Source: an uncultured Schwartzia sp.
GTDB lineage: Bacteria > Bacillota > Negativicutes > Selenomonadales > Selenomonadaceae
Direction of reading: 5' to 3'
Assembly: GCA_905373705.1 (NCBI GenBank)
Contig: CAJPUA010000038.1
Span: 1 to 7,773, forward strand
DNA: 7,773 nt
Shown here: piece after piece, positions 1-6,737 of the stretch
Numbering within the stretch: the first letter of the stretch is position 1
Layout: the number at the start of each line of letters is the position of its first letter
The notes under the pieces: generated by a model
Told to the model about the DNA's origin: nothing
The model's database searches: none
What the model saw: only the letters and a program-made list of their open reading frames with translations
Position numbers and translations under genes: made by a program

Positions 1-208
1 GGTCTATTATCGGCGCGATTACGCGCCGGGGGTTACGGCGTTTGTGACGCCGCTTCCCGGAGCGGCGTCGCCGGAGGACAGCGCGTTCCGGCTGACGTTT
101 CGCGACGAGAACCGAGACGTTCTGATGGAAAAAGACTGCACGTCGCCCATGGGCGGCGAATTTTTCCTCAACAACGCGCTCGAAATGACGAAAAATCAAA
201 AGAAGTAA
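1..208 (+). CDS. C-terminal end of an unrecognised protein (partial, 5' end outside window)
   Basis: An open frame with codons starting at position 2 runs to a TAA at 206-208, giving the last 68 residues of a protein. The stretch has a run of beta-strand-like sequence (VTAFVTPLPG, FRLTFRDENRDVLMEKD) and ends in a basic tail, KNQKK. I see no motif that names a family and no membrane segment. Support for its being a real gene: it is open from the window edge, its codon usage is GC-rich like the neighbours, and its stop lies just before a strong terminator hairpin starting near 215. It converges on the EF-G2 gene. The function is unknown. Confidence 0.6.
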   Translation, partial: VYYRRDYAPGVTAFVTPLPGAASPEDSAFRLTFRDENRDVLMEKDCTSPMGGEFFLNNALEMTKNQKK

Positions 209-214
209 AGTGCG

Positions 215-259
215 AAAAAAGACAGGCTCGCCGAAATTTCGGCAAGCCTGTCTTTTTTT
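215..259. terminator. Bidirectional Rho-independent terminator between convergent genes
   Basis: A long stem spans 221-252: GACAGGCT pairs with AGCCTGTC, followed by one C/A mismatch and the self-complementary GCCGAAATTTCGGC. An A6 run (215-220) precedes it and a T run (252-259) follows, so it can end transcription from both sides. It sits 12 bp after the stop of the left partial gene and just before the stop of the leftward EF-G2 gene. Confidence 0.92.
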
Positions 260-263
260 GTGC

Positions 264-2336
264 TTATTTACGCGCATCCTGATACGCCTGGATGACCTTT
301 TCCGCCATCTTGGGCGGCATTTCCTCGTAGTGGGAAAACTCGGTGGTAAACGTGCCGCGTCCCTTCGTCTGGGCGCGCAGGTCGGTGGCATACTTATAAA
401 GCTCGGTGGCAGGGATCTGCGCTTTCACCTCGCTCATGTCCCGCCCTTGGCTCTCAACCCCCATAATGCGCGCCCGTTTCGCGTTAAGCTGGCCCATGAC
501 CTCGCCCATGAAGTATTCCGGCGCGGAAATGGAGATGTTATAAATCGGCTCCAGAAGGACCGGCTGGGCTTCCTTTATCCCCTTGCGCAAAGCGATCGCG
601 GTCGCGGCCTTAAAGGCGGCTTCAGAGGAATCGACGGTGTGATAGGAGCCGTCGTAGAGATTTACCTTGATGTCGACGATGGGGCAGCCGGCGAGAACGC
701 CCTCCGCCAGCGTTTCCGCTGTGCCCTTTTCCACGGCAGGAATGTACTGGCGCGGCACGCTGCCGCCGAAAATCGTTTCCGTGAATACGTTCCCTTCACC
801 TGCGGGCTGCGGGACGATTTCCAACCAGACATGGCCGTATTGCCCGTGGCCGCCGCTCTGTTTTTTATGCTTGCCTTCGGTTTTAACGCTTTTGCGGATT
901 GTCTCCCGATAGGGAACTTTCGGCTCGCGGAACTCGATCTCCGCGCCGAATTTACGGGCGAGGCGCTCGCCGAGAATCTCGATCTGCACCTCGCCTTGGG
1001 CGCGGACGAGGGTTTCCTTCGTCTCGGGGAACTTGAAAACGACGATGGTCGGATCCTCGTCCTGTTCTTTTTCCAGGGAACCAAAGACTTTTTCTTCGTC
1101 GCCTTTCTTCTTCGGGTAGGCGGCCATGATCAGCATGGAGCCCGGGTAGGCGATAGGCTCGTAGAGGATGGGATCGTTCTTGTCCGCCAAAGTGTCGCCC
1201 GTGCGTGTGGCGGTGAGCTTCGTCGTCACGACGATATCCCCGGCGAAGGCCTTCGTCACTTTGATCTGCTGGTTGCCCTGCATGGTGAATAGCCCGCCGA
1301 GCCGTTCCAATGCGCCGCGGCTGGCGTTATAAACGCTGTCGTCGTTACAGAGCTCGCCGGAGCGCAGGCGCAGGAAGGTCAGACGCCCGACAAAGGGATC
1401 GACGATAGTCTTAAAGACCTGCGCTGAGAATGGCCCGTCCAGCGTCCTCTCAATAAGGGAATCCTCTTTCCCCGGCTCTGTACCGACGGCGGGGAAGATC
1501 CCCGGGGCAGGAAGATAGGAAATAATGCCGTTCATGAGCTTTCGAATACCGATATTCTGGGACGCGGAGCCGCAAAACACGGGGAAAACCTTCCCCGCGG
1601 CGATACCGTCCGAGAGCGCCTGGCCGATCTCATCCTGGGCGATGGCTTCGCCGCCGAGAAATTTTTCGAGAAGTGTGTCGTTGAAATCGGCGAGAGCCTC
1701 GATGAGCGCCTGCCGTGCCGTTTCCACCGTTTCTTCCATATATTCGGGAATCCCGGTGACGATGGTTTCGTCCTCGTGGGACATGAATTTCAAATTCATC
1801 GTCAAAAGGTCGGCGACGCCTTGGAAGGAAGCCTCCGCCCCGATGGGGAGTTGGACGGGGACGACGCCCTTGCCGAACCGCACTCGAAGCTCGTCGACAA
1901 CCTGCTGGAAATCGGCGTGTTCGCGATCCATCTTGTTCACGAAGAACGCCCGCGGCAGCCCCATTTCCTCGGTGAGGCGCCAGCCTTTCTCCGTTTCAAT
2001 CTCGATGCCCGAGGGCGCCGAGATGACGATGAGCGCGCAATCTGCCGCGGTGAGCGCCCCTTTGACTTCGCTGATGAAATCCGGGTAGCCTGGGGTGTCG
2101 ATGAAATTCAGCTTGCAGCCGTGCCACTCGATCGCCACCAGCTTGCTGCTGATGGAAAAGCCGCGCCGCAGTTCTTCCGGTTCGACGTCCAGAAATGACG
2201 AACCGTTCGCCGTGCTTCCCAGCCGTTTCACGGCCCCCGCGTTAAAAAGGCAGGCGTCCAAAAGGCTCGTTTTCCCGGAACGCCCCTGCCCGATAACGGC
2301 GACATTGCGTAAATGCGCACTCACATATTCCTGCAT
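264..2336 (-). CDS. Elongation factor G-like GTPase, EF-G2 type
   Basis: A 690-residue translational GTPase with full EF-G length and domain order. Seen in the protein: P-loop GQGRSGKT (16-23), switch I RRGFSI (58-63), G3 DTPGYPDF (80-87), G4 NKMD (134-137), G5-like CGSA (255-258), domain II around 300-385, the domain III/IV junction SGGHGQYGHV (494-503), and the domain IV tip loop YDGSYHTVDSSE (561-572) with its conserved His. Classical EF-G has DTPGHVDF; here Tyr84 replaces the catalytic His, as is usual in the EF-G2 (PRK12740-like) paralogues. The P-loop also departs from the AHxDxGKT form. EF-G catalyses ribosomal translocation; the role of EF-G2 paralogues is unclear and some are reported to lack ribosome-stimulated GTPase activity. 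The ATG start is fixed by an AGGAGGGAG ribosome binding site 5-7 nt upstream. It is a single-gene unit between a terminator and a divergent promoter region. TetM-type ribosome protection is less likely, since those proteins keep the catalytic His. Confidence 0.93.
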   Translation of the reverse strand: MQEYVSAHLRNVAVIGQGRSGKTSLLDACLFNAGAVKRLGSTANGSSFLDVEPEELRRGFSISSKLVAIEWHGCKLNFIDTPGYPDFISEVKGALTAADCALIVISAPSGIEIETEKGWRLTEEMGLPRAFFVNKMDREHADFQQVVDELRVRFGKGVVPVQLPIGAEASFQGVADLLTMNLKFMSHEDETIVTGIPEYMEETVETARQALIEALADFNDTLLEKFLGGEAIAQDEIGQALSDGIAAGKVFPVFCGSASQNIGIRKLMNGIISYLPAPGIFPAVGTEPGKEDSLIERTLDGPFSAQVFKTIVDPFVGRLTFLRLRSGELCNDDSVYNASRGALERLGGLFTMQGNQQIKVTKAFAGDIVVTTKLTATRTGDTLADKNDPILYEPIAYPGSMLIMAAYPKKKGDEEKVFGSLEKEQDEDPTIVVFKFPETKETLVRAQGEVQIEILGERLARKFGAEIEFREPKVPYRETIRKSVKTEGKHKKQSGGHGQYGHVWLEIVPQPAGEGNVFTETIFGGSVPRQYIPAVEKGTAETLAEGVLAGCPIVDIKVNLYDGSYHTVDSSEAAFKAATAIALRKGIKEAQPVLLEPIYNISISAPEYFMGEVMGQLNAKRARIMGVESQGRDMSEVKAQIPATELYKYATDLRAQTKGRGTFTTEFSHYEEMPPKMAEKVIQAYQDARK

Positions 2337-2353
2337 TTGGCTCCCTCCTCAGC

Positions 2354-2382
2354 AATATATACACTGTATAGTTCGCTGACAA
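2354..2382 (-). promoter_or_regulatory. Candidate sigma-70 promoter of the EF-G2 gene
   Basis: On the minus strand TTGTCA (-35, 2382-2377) is followed after exactly 17 nt by TATATT (-10, 2359-2354), each one mismatch from consensus. The predicted start near 2347 falls inside the ribosome binding site (AGGAGGGAG, 2349-2341), leaving a leader of about 11 nt. This is oddly short, so the real start may differ by some bases. Confidence 0.6.
2358..2370. promoter_or_regulatory. 13-bp palindrome inside the EF-G2 promoter (possible operator)
   Basis: TATACA-C-TGTATA is a perfect palindrome centred on 2364. It fills most of the spacer and overlaps the -10 box of the candidate EF-G2 promoter by two bases, a position where a dimeric repressor would block RNA polymerase. 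The regulator cannot be named from the sequence. Confidence 0.4.
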
Positions 2383-2442
2383 CCGGAAAATTTCCTGCCG
2401 CAGGGGGAAAAATGTGCAAGTGCTTGCTCCAGGAAAAATAAC

Positions 2443-2482
2443 AAAGGACTAAATAATGAATAAATTCATTATTTAGTCCTTT
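2443..2482. repeat. Perfect 18-bp AT-rich inverted repeat with Fur-like half-sites
   Basis: The arms AAAGGACTAAATAATGAA (2443-2460) and TTCATTATTTAGTCCTTT (2465-2482) are exact reverse complements around a TAAA loop. It lies between two divergent genes, about 90 bp upstream of the receptor ATG, and is far more AT-rich than the surroundings. Inside it AATAATGA (2452-2459) and TCATTATT (2466-2473) match the outer halves of the Fur box (GATAATGA/TCATTATC) at 7 of 8 positions, but 6 nt apart instead of 3. It could be an operator for an iron regulator, or a transcription-blocking hairpin: read leftward, a T-rich stretch follows (TTTGTTATTTTT); read rightward, no T run follows. Confidence 0.75.
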
Positions 2483-2485
2483 AGC

Positions 2486-2533
2486 CCATGGTCATCGTTT
2501 GCCCTACATGCTATATTACGTAGTAGACCATGG
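2486..2533. repeat. 8-bp inverted repeat flanking the receptor promoter region
   Basis: CCATGGTC (2486-2493) and GACCATGG (2526-2533) are exact reverse complements separated by 32 nt. Each arm also contains the palindrome CCATGG, the two copies being 42 bp apart, about four helical turns. The candidate -10 of the receptor gene lies between them. Chance cannot be excluded for arms of this length. Confidence 0.4.
2489..2517 (+). promoter_or_regulatory. Candidate promoter of the TonB-dependent receptor gene
   Basis: TGGTCA (2489-2494, 4 of 6 matches to -35) is followed after 17 nt by TATATT (2512-2517, 5 of 6 matches to -10). The start would be near 2524, giving a leader of about 50 nt. The -35 is weak, which would suit an activated or repressed promoter, and it lies directly after the 18-bp inverted repeat. 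No cobalamin riboswitch box was seen in the leader. Confidence 0.35.
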
Positions 2534-2574
2534 ATGTGTAATCTAAAGGCAGGGCAGGAAAAGGGGCGAGGGAA

Positions 2575-4689
2575 ATGAAAAAAACGGCGTTGGCTCTCTC
2601 GGTAGCGCTGTGGATGGTGCCGTGGCCGGGTACTGCACAGGCGCAAGAGAGCAGGATGGATACATACGATCTTCCGGAGATGGTGGTCAGCAGTTCGCGC
2701 TACCATGGGGGAATCATCGGGTCGACGACTGCCGTCGGCAATATGCTGGGTGAAAAGGACACGATGGATGTCCCGATGAATACGAAGGCGGTGAGTAAAG
2801 AAGCGTTCACGGTCTTCGCGATGCCGGGGCATGAGTTGGAAGACGGCATGACCGTCATTCCTACTGTCCGGCGCAGTACCAGCGCGCTGTCGGTGCGCGG
2901 CTTTTACACCCCGGCGTCCATGCTGCAAATCAATGGCGTGCCGGGTATGCTGGAGGATTTGGATATTAAGACGAATTTTTTGGAACGGGTCGACGTCACT
3001 TCGGGGCCGGCGATCGTCTACAACGGCAGCTCGACGGCGGGGCGCGCCGGGGGCGGCCATATCAGCCTGCAATCGAAACGAGCCGGAACGACGCCTTTGA
3101 CGGCGGTGGACATGCGCTACGCGAGCGCCGGAAATGTGACGGAGGGCATCGACATCGGACGCCGCTTCGGAAAGAACGGGGCGTGGGGCATTCGCGTCAA
3201 TGCGTTGAATCAGGGCGGGACGTTGGCGCGTTTCGGGGAAAAGCGGGAAGCGCGCAATCTTTTTATCAACATTGACCATTATGATAAGCACAGCCGGACG
3301 AATCTCCTGTTGGGCTATGAGTATAAAAGGGTCAGCGGCAAGACGCTCTATTTTGCGCCGGGAAAGAATCTCAACGCGCTCCCCGCGCCGCCGGACGGCG
3401 ATGCGAATATGATGCCGGAATGGAGTTATTTTCAATCCACGACAAAATTGGCGACCCTCAGCCATGAGCAGCGGTTCGACGCGCATTGGACGGCGTTTTT
3501 CAACGCAGGGGTGAAATCCTACGAGCGTCCGGTGAGCATGTCAAACAGCAACACCTCCCTCTTGGCGGATGGGGCCGGGAATTTCACCGGGCGCTTTCGA
3601 GAAAACGTCACCCTCAGCGCTTCTAAGTCCCTAAAACATTACCTCGGCGCCGGTGTGCGCGTGCACCATGATTTCGGGGAGACGAAAAATGAGCTGGTCG
3701 TCGGGGTCGATACGGCGTACGTCAAGAATTGGTCGGCTTCTTCTAAAACACTGGCGACCCTCGTGGGGAATCTCTACGGGCAGAATCGATGGGCGGAACC
3801 GACGTACGATCGTACGCCGCTGCGTCTGTCTTCAAAGACCGTCGTCAGCGGGCTTTCGGCGGTGGATACCCTGAACCTCTTCGGCGACAAGCTGCTCCTC
3901 ACGGTGGGGATGCATCATCATACCTATAAGCCTTATACCTACAACAGTGGGGATTGGCGCCAAACCGCCAGCTACAACGCCACCTGTCCCACCTATGGCG
4001 CGGTCTATAAATTTACGCCACAGTTGGTGCTGTACGCAAATCACGCCGAGACCTTCGACGCCGGTACGGTCGTTGGAACCCGTTACGCCAACGCCGGAGA
4101 GCTCTTGCCGCCCTCGAAGGTGAAGTCCGATGAGCTGGGGCTTAAATACCAAAACAAGGATATGATCCACACGCTGGCGTTGTTCCGCTCCACGAATCCG
4201 TCCTATTTGACGACGGACGATAATTATTACGTGCCGTTGGGGGAGAACCTCTATCGCGGGGCGGAGTACACGTTTGCCGGGCCGATTGCCAAGAAGTGGG
4301 ACGTCTTTGGCGGCATCGCGTACACCCGGTGGACGTGGGTGCGGACTTCATACGGTAAACAGTACGAGGGCATGACGGCGAACGGCATCCCGAAGTGGAA
4401 CGGCTCCATCGGCTTTACCTATAAGCCGAATGACGCTCTTTCCCTCTTGGGGCGGCTCGTCTATGTGGGCAGCGCCCAGACGGAGTTTGGCAAGTATCGG
4501 GTGGCCGGGTATGCGCGCTTTGATTTCGGGGCGCAGTATAAGACGACGATCGATCATACCCCCGTGACATTCACGGCGATGTGCTACAATCTTTTCAACA
4601 AACGATATTGGATTACCGCGAATCAGGGCAGTCAGCTTCTGCCGGCGGAATCCCGTACTTTCATGCTGGGCGCGCACGTCGAGCTTTGA
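2575..4689 (+). CDS. TonB-dependent outer-membrane receptor, siderophore type
   Basis: A 704-residue outer-membrane transporter that would bind a ligand, probably a ferric siderophore, and import it with energy from TonB-ExbB-ExbD. A Sec signal peptide (1-23) has a basic start, a hydrophobic core and an AQA cleavage site. The segment LPEMVVSSSR (33-42) resembles a TonB box. The plug domain spans about 60-168, with VRGF (107-110), the motif ERVDVTSGPAIVYNG (137-151), and GGGHISLQSKR (159-169). The rest alternates polar and aromatic residues as in a 22-strand barrel and closes with YNLFNKRYW and RTFMLGAHVEL. The last residue is Leu rather than the usual Phe. The ATG is preceded by a GA/GG-rich stretch (AAGGGG about 8 nt before, GAGGGA directly before). 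No ABC transporter, TonB or ExbBD gene adjoins it in this window, so the ligand cannot be named. It is a single-gene unit, probably iron-regulated by inference from the upstream inverted repeat. Confidence 0.93.
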   Translation: MKKTALALSVALWMVPWPGTAQAQESRMDTYDLPEMVVSSSRYHGGIIGSTTAVGNMLGEKDTMDVPMNTKAVSKEAFTVFAMPGHELEDGMTVIPTVRRSTSALSVRGFYTPASMLQINGVPGMLEDLDIKTNFLERVDVTSGPAIVYNGSSTAGRAGGGHISLQSKRAGTTPLTAVDMRYASAGNVTEGIDIGRRFGKNGAWGIRVNALNQGGTLARFGEKREARNLFINIDHYDKHSRTNLLLGYEYKRVSGKTLYFAPGKNLNALPAPPDGDANMMPEWSYFQSTTKLATLSHEQRFDAHWTAFFNAGVKSYERPVSMSNSNTSLLADGAGNFTGRFRENVTLSASKSLKHYLGAGVRVHHDFGETKNELVVGVDTAYVKNWSASSKTLATLVGNLYGQNRWAEPTYDRTPLRLSSKTVVSGLSAVDTLNLFGDKLLLTVGMHHHTYKPYTYNSGDWRQTASYNATCPTYGAVYKFTPQLVLYANHAETFDAGTVVGTRYANAGELLPPSKVKSDELGLKYQNKDMIHTLALFRSTNPSYLTTDDNYYVPLGENLYRGAEYTFAGPIAKKWDVFGGIAYTRWTWVRTSYGKQYEGMTANGIPKWNGSIGFTYKPNDALSLLGRLVYVGSAQTEFGKYRVAGYARFDFGAQYKTTIDHTPVTFTAMCYNLFNKRYWITANQGSQLLPAESRTFMLGAHVEL

Positions 4690-4715
4690 TGCGAAAAGTA
4701 GGATAGGTCCGAAAC

Positions 4716-4764
4716 AAAAAAGACCCTGCCATAGACGATCATGTCGAAGGCAGGGTCTTTTTTT
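4716..4764. terminator. Bidirectional Rho-independent terminator between receptor and GH3 lipoprotein genes
   Basis: The perfect stem AGACCCTGCC (4721-4730) / GGCAGGGTCT (4749-4758) is flanked by A5 (4716-4720) and a T run (4758-4764), so the stem can extend to 15 bp. The 18-nt loop can fold a small inner CGA/TCG pair. It serves both converging genes; its right end overlaps the TAA of the leftward lipoprotein gene by 2 bp. Confidence 0.93.
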
Positions 4765-5911
4765 ATCGTTCTTTTGTCGTTTCCTCGTGCGCGAGCTTCA
4801 TGCGGAGGATGCGCTTTACGGAGGTGTCGATGCGTTCCTCGGAGATGGCGCCTGTTTTGAGGGCCTGGAGGATGGCGTTGTAGGCTTCGATCGCGGCTCC
4901 GTAGTCGTGGCTGACGAGGATGATGTCGGCTCCGGCGGCTATGGCGCGGCGGGCTGCTTCGCCGGGAGGGTAGTGCTGGGCGACAGCGCCCATGGTGATG
5001 TTGTCGGTAATGACGACGCCGTCATAGCCCAGTTCATTGCGCAGAAGATCGGTAATGACGGCGGGGGACAGGCTGGCGGGGACGTCGTCGAGAGCGGGAT
5101 AGCGGACATGTCCCACCATGACGGCGAAGTCCGTGGCCGGGGTTTCGGCGATAAGGGCGGCGAAGGGGCGCAGATCCTCTCTTTGCAGTTCATCGCGAGG
5201 GATGTCGACGGTGACCGCGCTGTCGTGGGTGTCGGCGGATCCTTTGCCGATCCCGGGGAAATGTTTCAGGCAGAAGGGAAAGTTCTCTTCCCGGTAGCCC
5301 GCGGCGGCGGCGCGGAGAAAAGGGATGACGGTTTCAGGATCGTCGCTGTAGGAGCGGCCGTCGGACAGCCCTAAATCGGCGACGGGAGCAAGGTTCCAGG
5401 TAATGCCGAGGGCGCGAAGCTCACGGGCGGCGGTTTGCGCTTCGTGTCGTGCTGTTTCGCTGTCGCCTGCAGTGCCAAGCTCTGCCGCCGCGGGTGGCGC
5501 GGGAAGAAAGCTTTCGAAGCGGGAGACGGCGCCGCCTTCTTCGTCGAGGGCGATAGCAAGGGGTACGGGAGAGGAATTTCCCTGCCGCAGGGCGGCGGTC
5601 AGGGCGCGGACGTCTTCCGCGGTGTCGCCGTTTCGATCAAAGAGGATAAAATTGCCAATGGTGAATTCGTTTTGGAGATAGGCGCAGTTTTCGTCATAGA
5701 CCGGCGTCATGAGGCCGACCATCATCATCTGACCGACCTTTTCTCCCGGGCCCATCCGTTCCACAAGCGCCAAGACTCTATCCTCCGTTGAGGCGGGGGC
5801 GGACGGTGCGGGGGCAGCGAAAGGTGAAACCGCCGTCGCGCCGCAGCCGGTGAAAAGGAAAATGACAGGCAGTGCTATGAAAAAACGTCGTATAAAGCTT
5901 CGGATAGTCAC
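4763..5911 (-). CDS. Glycoside hydrolase family 3 lipoprotein, probable beta-N-acetylhexosaminidase (NagZ-like)
   Basis: A 382-residue enzyme that by family would cleave terminal beta-linked N-acetylglucosamine from muropeptides during peptidoglycan turnover. The N-terminus has basic residues, a hydrophobic stretch (10-20) and a lipobox-like FTGC with Cys23, then a Pro/Ala/Ser linker (27-42). The GH3 TIM barrel covers about 45-375: DEEGG (123-127), KHFPG (216-220), the His/Asp acid-base element DTH (227-229), GHVRYP (267-272), and ITDN with the expected nucleophile Asp303. There is no C-terminal second domain, unlike the longer B. subtilis NagZ; the catalytic core is the size of the cytoplasmic enterobacterial enzyme but exported. 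The start is GTG, with AAAGGA about 10-12 nt upstream. It lies 20 bp after the 195-residue membrane protein gene and is likely cotranscribed with it. The residue after Cys23 is Gly, not Asp, which by the E. coli rule would allow outer-membrane sorting (inference). The substrate is inferred from the family only. Confidence 0.88.
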   Translation of the reverse strand: MTIRSFIRRFFIALPVIFLFTGCGATAVSPFAAPAPSAPASTEDRVLALVERMGPGEKVGQMMMVGLMTPVYDENCAYLQNEFTIGNFILFDRNGDTAEDVRALTAALRQGNSSPVPLAIALDEEGGAVSRFESFLPAPPAAAELGTAGDSETARHEAQTAARELRALGITWNLAPVADLGLSDGRSYSDDPETVIPFLRAAAAGYREENFPFCLKHFPGIGKGSADTHDSAVTVDIPRDELQREDLRPFAALIAETPATDFAVMVGHVRYPALDDVPASLSPAVITDLLRNELGYDGVVITDNITMGAVAQHYPPGEAARRAIAAGADIILVSHDYGAAIEAYNAILQALKTGAISEERIDTSVKRILRMKLAHEETTKER

Positions 5912-5931
5912 GCGGGGATCTTCCTTTCCCG

Positions 5932-6519
5932 TCAGCGGATGCGGTCGATGGTGTCAACGAAGATGCTGCCGTTCGAGAGGCGCCAGACGTAGACGATATA
6001 CGCGCCGTCGCCGCGCGATACCTGCAAGGTGTGTTCGCCGATCTCGCGCACCCGCCAATCGCTTATCCGCGAGAGCTGGTCAATGCCGCCAGACGTAGTT
6101 ACCGCTTCCTGTACCTGGGCGCGGAAAGCGTTCAGGCGGCATTGCATCCAGACGGCGTTCAGTCCATAGAGGATAACGCTGGCCGCGACCAGCCCCAAGA
6201 CTCCCTTGACCGCGACCGCCCACCAGGGGTCTTCCGTCAGGTTTCGCTGACGTCGCCGCCATTCTTCCGGGGTCAGTTTTGCCTGGGGTGCGGCAGAAGA
6301 ATTTCCTGCTGCGTTCGTGTCCCCGTTGACGTTTTTCTCGGGGGGCGCGTCGCTTTTCCCGTTCGCCGCGGGAGACGCCATCGTTTCCTTCTGGAAATCG
6401 CTGCTTTCTCCCTCCGGCGTGACGTTGGTCAAGTTCTCTGTCGTGTTGGCAGGCTTCGTTTCCAGTTCCCCGTCCGCTGGCGGCGCTCCCGTTACCGCGG
6501 TTTGTCCTTTTTCTTCCAT
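5932..6519 (-). CDS. Single-span membrane protein with disordered N-terminal region, function unknown
   Basis: A 195-residue protein I do not recognise. Residues 1-80 are rich in Ala, Pro, Asn, Thr, Glu and Gly, low in hydrophobics, and look disordered. A basic segment (WRRRQRN, 87-93) leads into one hydrophobic span at about 99-124, so the N-terminus is probably cytoplasmic. The C-terminal 70 residues form a small mixed alpha/beta region: a helix near 128-140, then strands around HTLQVSRG and AYIVYVWRLSNGSIFVDTIDRI. The predicted topology puts this domain outside the cytoplasmic membrane. The ATG is set by GGGGGAGGG at good spacing upstream. The gene stops 20 bp before the GTG of the GH3 lipoprotein, and the pair shares one promoter candidate and one terminator, so a joint role at the envelope is possible but unproven. 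Confidence 0.82.
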   Translation of the reverse strand: MEEKGQTAVTGAPPADGELETKPANTTENLTNVTPEGESSDFQKETMASPAANGKSDAPPEKNVNGDTNAAGNSSAAPQAKLTPEEWRRRQRNLTEDPWWAVAVKGVLGLVAASVILYGLNAVWMQCRLNAFRAQVQEAVTTSGGIDQLSRISDWRVREIGEHTLQVSRGDGAYIVYVWRLSNGSIFVDTIDRIR

Positions 6520-6587
6520 GTTCAGCCCTCCCCCGGGAAAGCGTTCCGCTGCGTCGCGGGCACGCTTTGTTTGTTTCTGTTACGCTT

Positions 6588-6616
6588 ATTTTTTCATACT
6601 TGAGGAAAAAGGTCAA
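6588..6616 (-). promoter_or_regulatory. Candidate promoter of the membrane protein - GH3 lipoprotein operon
   Basis: On the minus strand TTGACC (6616-6611, 5 of 6) is followed after 17 nt by AAAAAT (6593-6588, 4 of 6). The start would be near 6581, leaving a leader of about 60 nt before the ATG at 6519. The -10 is weak and sits in an A-rich run, so its exact placement is uncertain. Confidence 0.45.
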
Positions 6617-6654
6617 GGAATCGCACCAATTTTAGGAAATTCGCCTGCGCGTGA

Positions 6655-6683
6655 TTGACATTTTTCTCAGGAGTGAGTATCAT
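6655..6683 (+). promoter_or_regulatory. Strong sigma-70 promoter of the small membrane protein gene
   Basis: A perfect TTGACA (6655-6660) is followed after exactly 17 nt by TATCAT (6678-6683, 5 of 6). It is the best promoter match in the window. The start would be near 6690, about 48 nt before the ATG at 6738. It is divergent from the leftward operon promoter, the two -35 boxes being about 38 bp apart. Confidence 0.75.
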
Positions 6684-6737
6684 ATTTTATAGTAAGAATG
6701 AATTTTGCTTACGCATATTGCAAATGGAGGGTCTATC

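Noticed and set aside
210..1292. A 360-codon open frame on the plus strand, antisense to the EF-G2 gene
   Set aside because: It lies wholly opposite a clear EF-G gene, begins inside the terminator region without a ribosome binding site, and its protein is Arg/Leu/Gly-rich without motifs, as expected for antisense frames in GC-rich coding DNA.
2337..2574. A cobalamin or other riboswitch ahead of the receptor gene
   Set aside because: No B12-box or other conserved riboswitch core was seen; the dyads here are simple inverted repeats and the predicted leader is only about 50 nt.
2473..3486. A 337-codon open frame on the minus strand, antisense to the receptor gene
   Set aside because: It overlaps the signal peptide and plug of the receptor, is dominated by Arg, His and Ala, and shows no recognisable domain.
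4787..5374. A 195-codon Gly/Asp/Val-rich open frame on the plus strand opposite the GH3 gene
   Set aside because: It is the mirror of the GH3 reading frame with biased composition; the GH3 catalytic motifs lie on the other strand.
6080..6616. A 178-codon minus-strand frame overlapping the 195-residue membrane protein
   Set aside because: It starts upstream of the promoter candidate's transcription start, is Arg/Gly-rich and has no membrane segment; the competing frame has a strong ribosome binding site and fits the operon spacing.
6704..6724. TTTGC (6704-6708) and GCAAA (6720-6724) as an operator in the leader of the 68-residue protein gene
   Set aside because: Arms of 5 bp with an 11-nt gap are expected by chance; not strong enough to list as a site.
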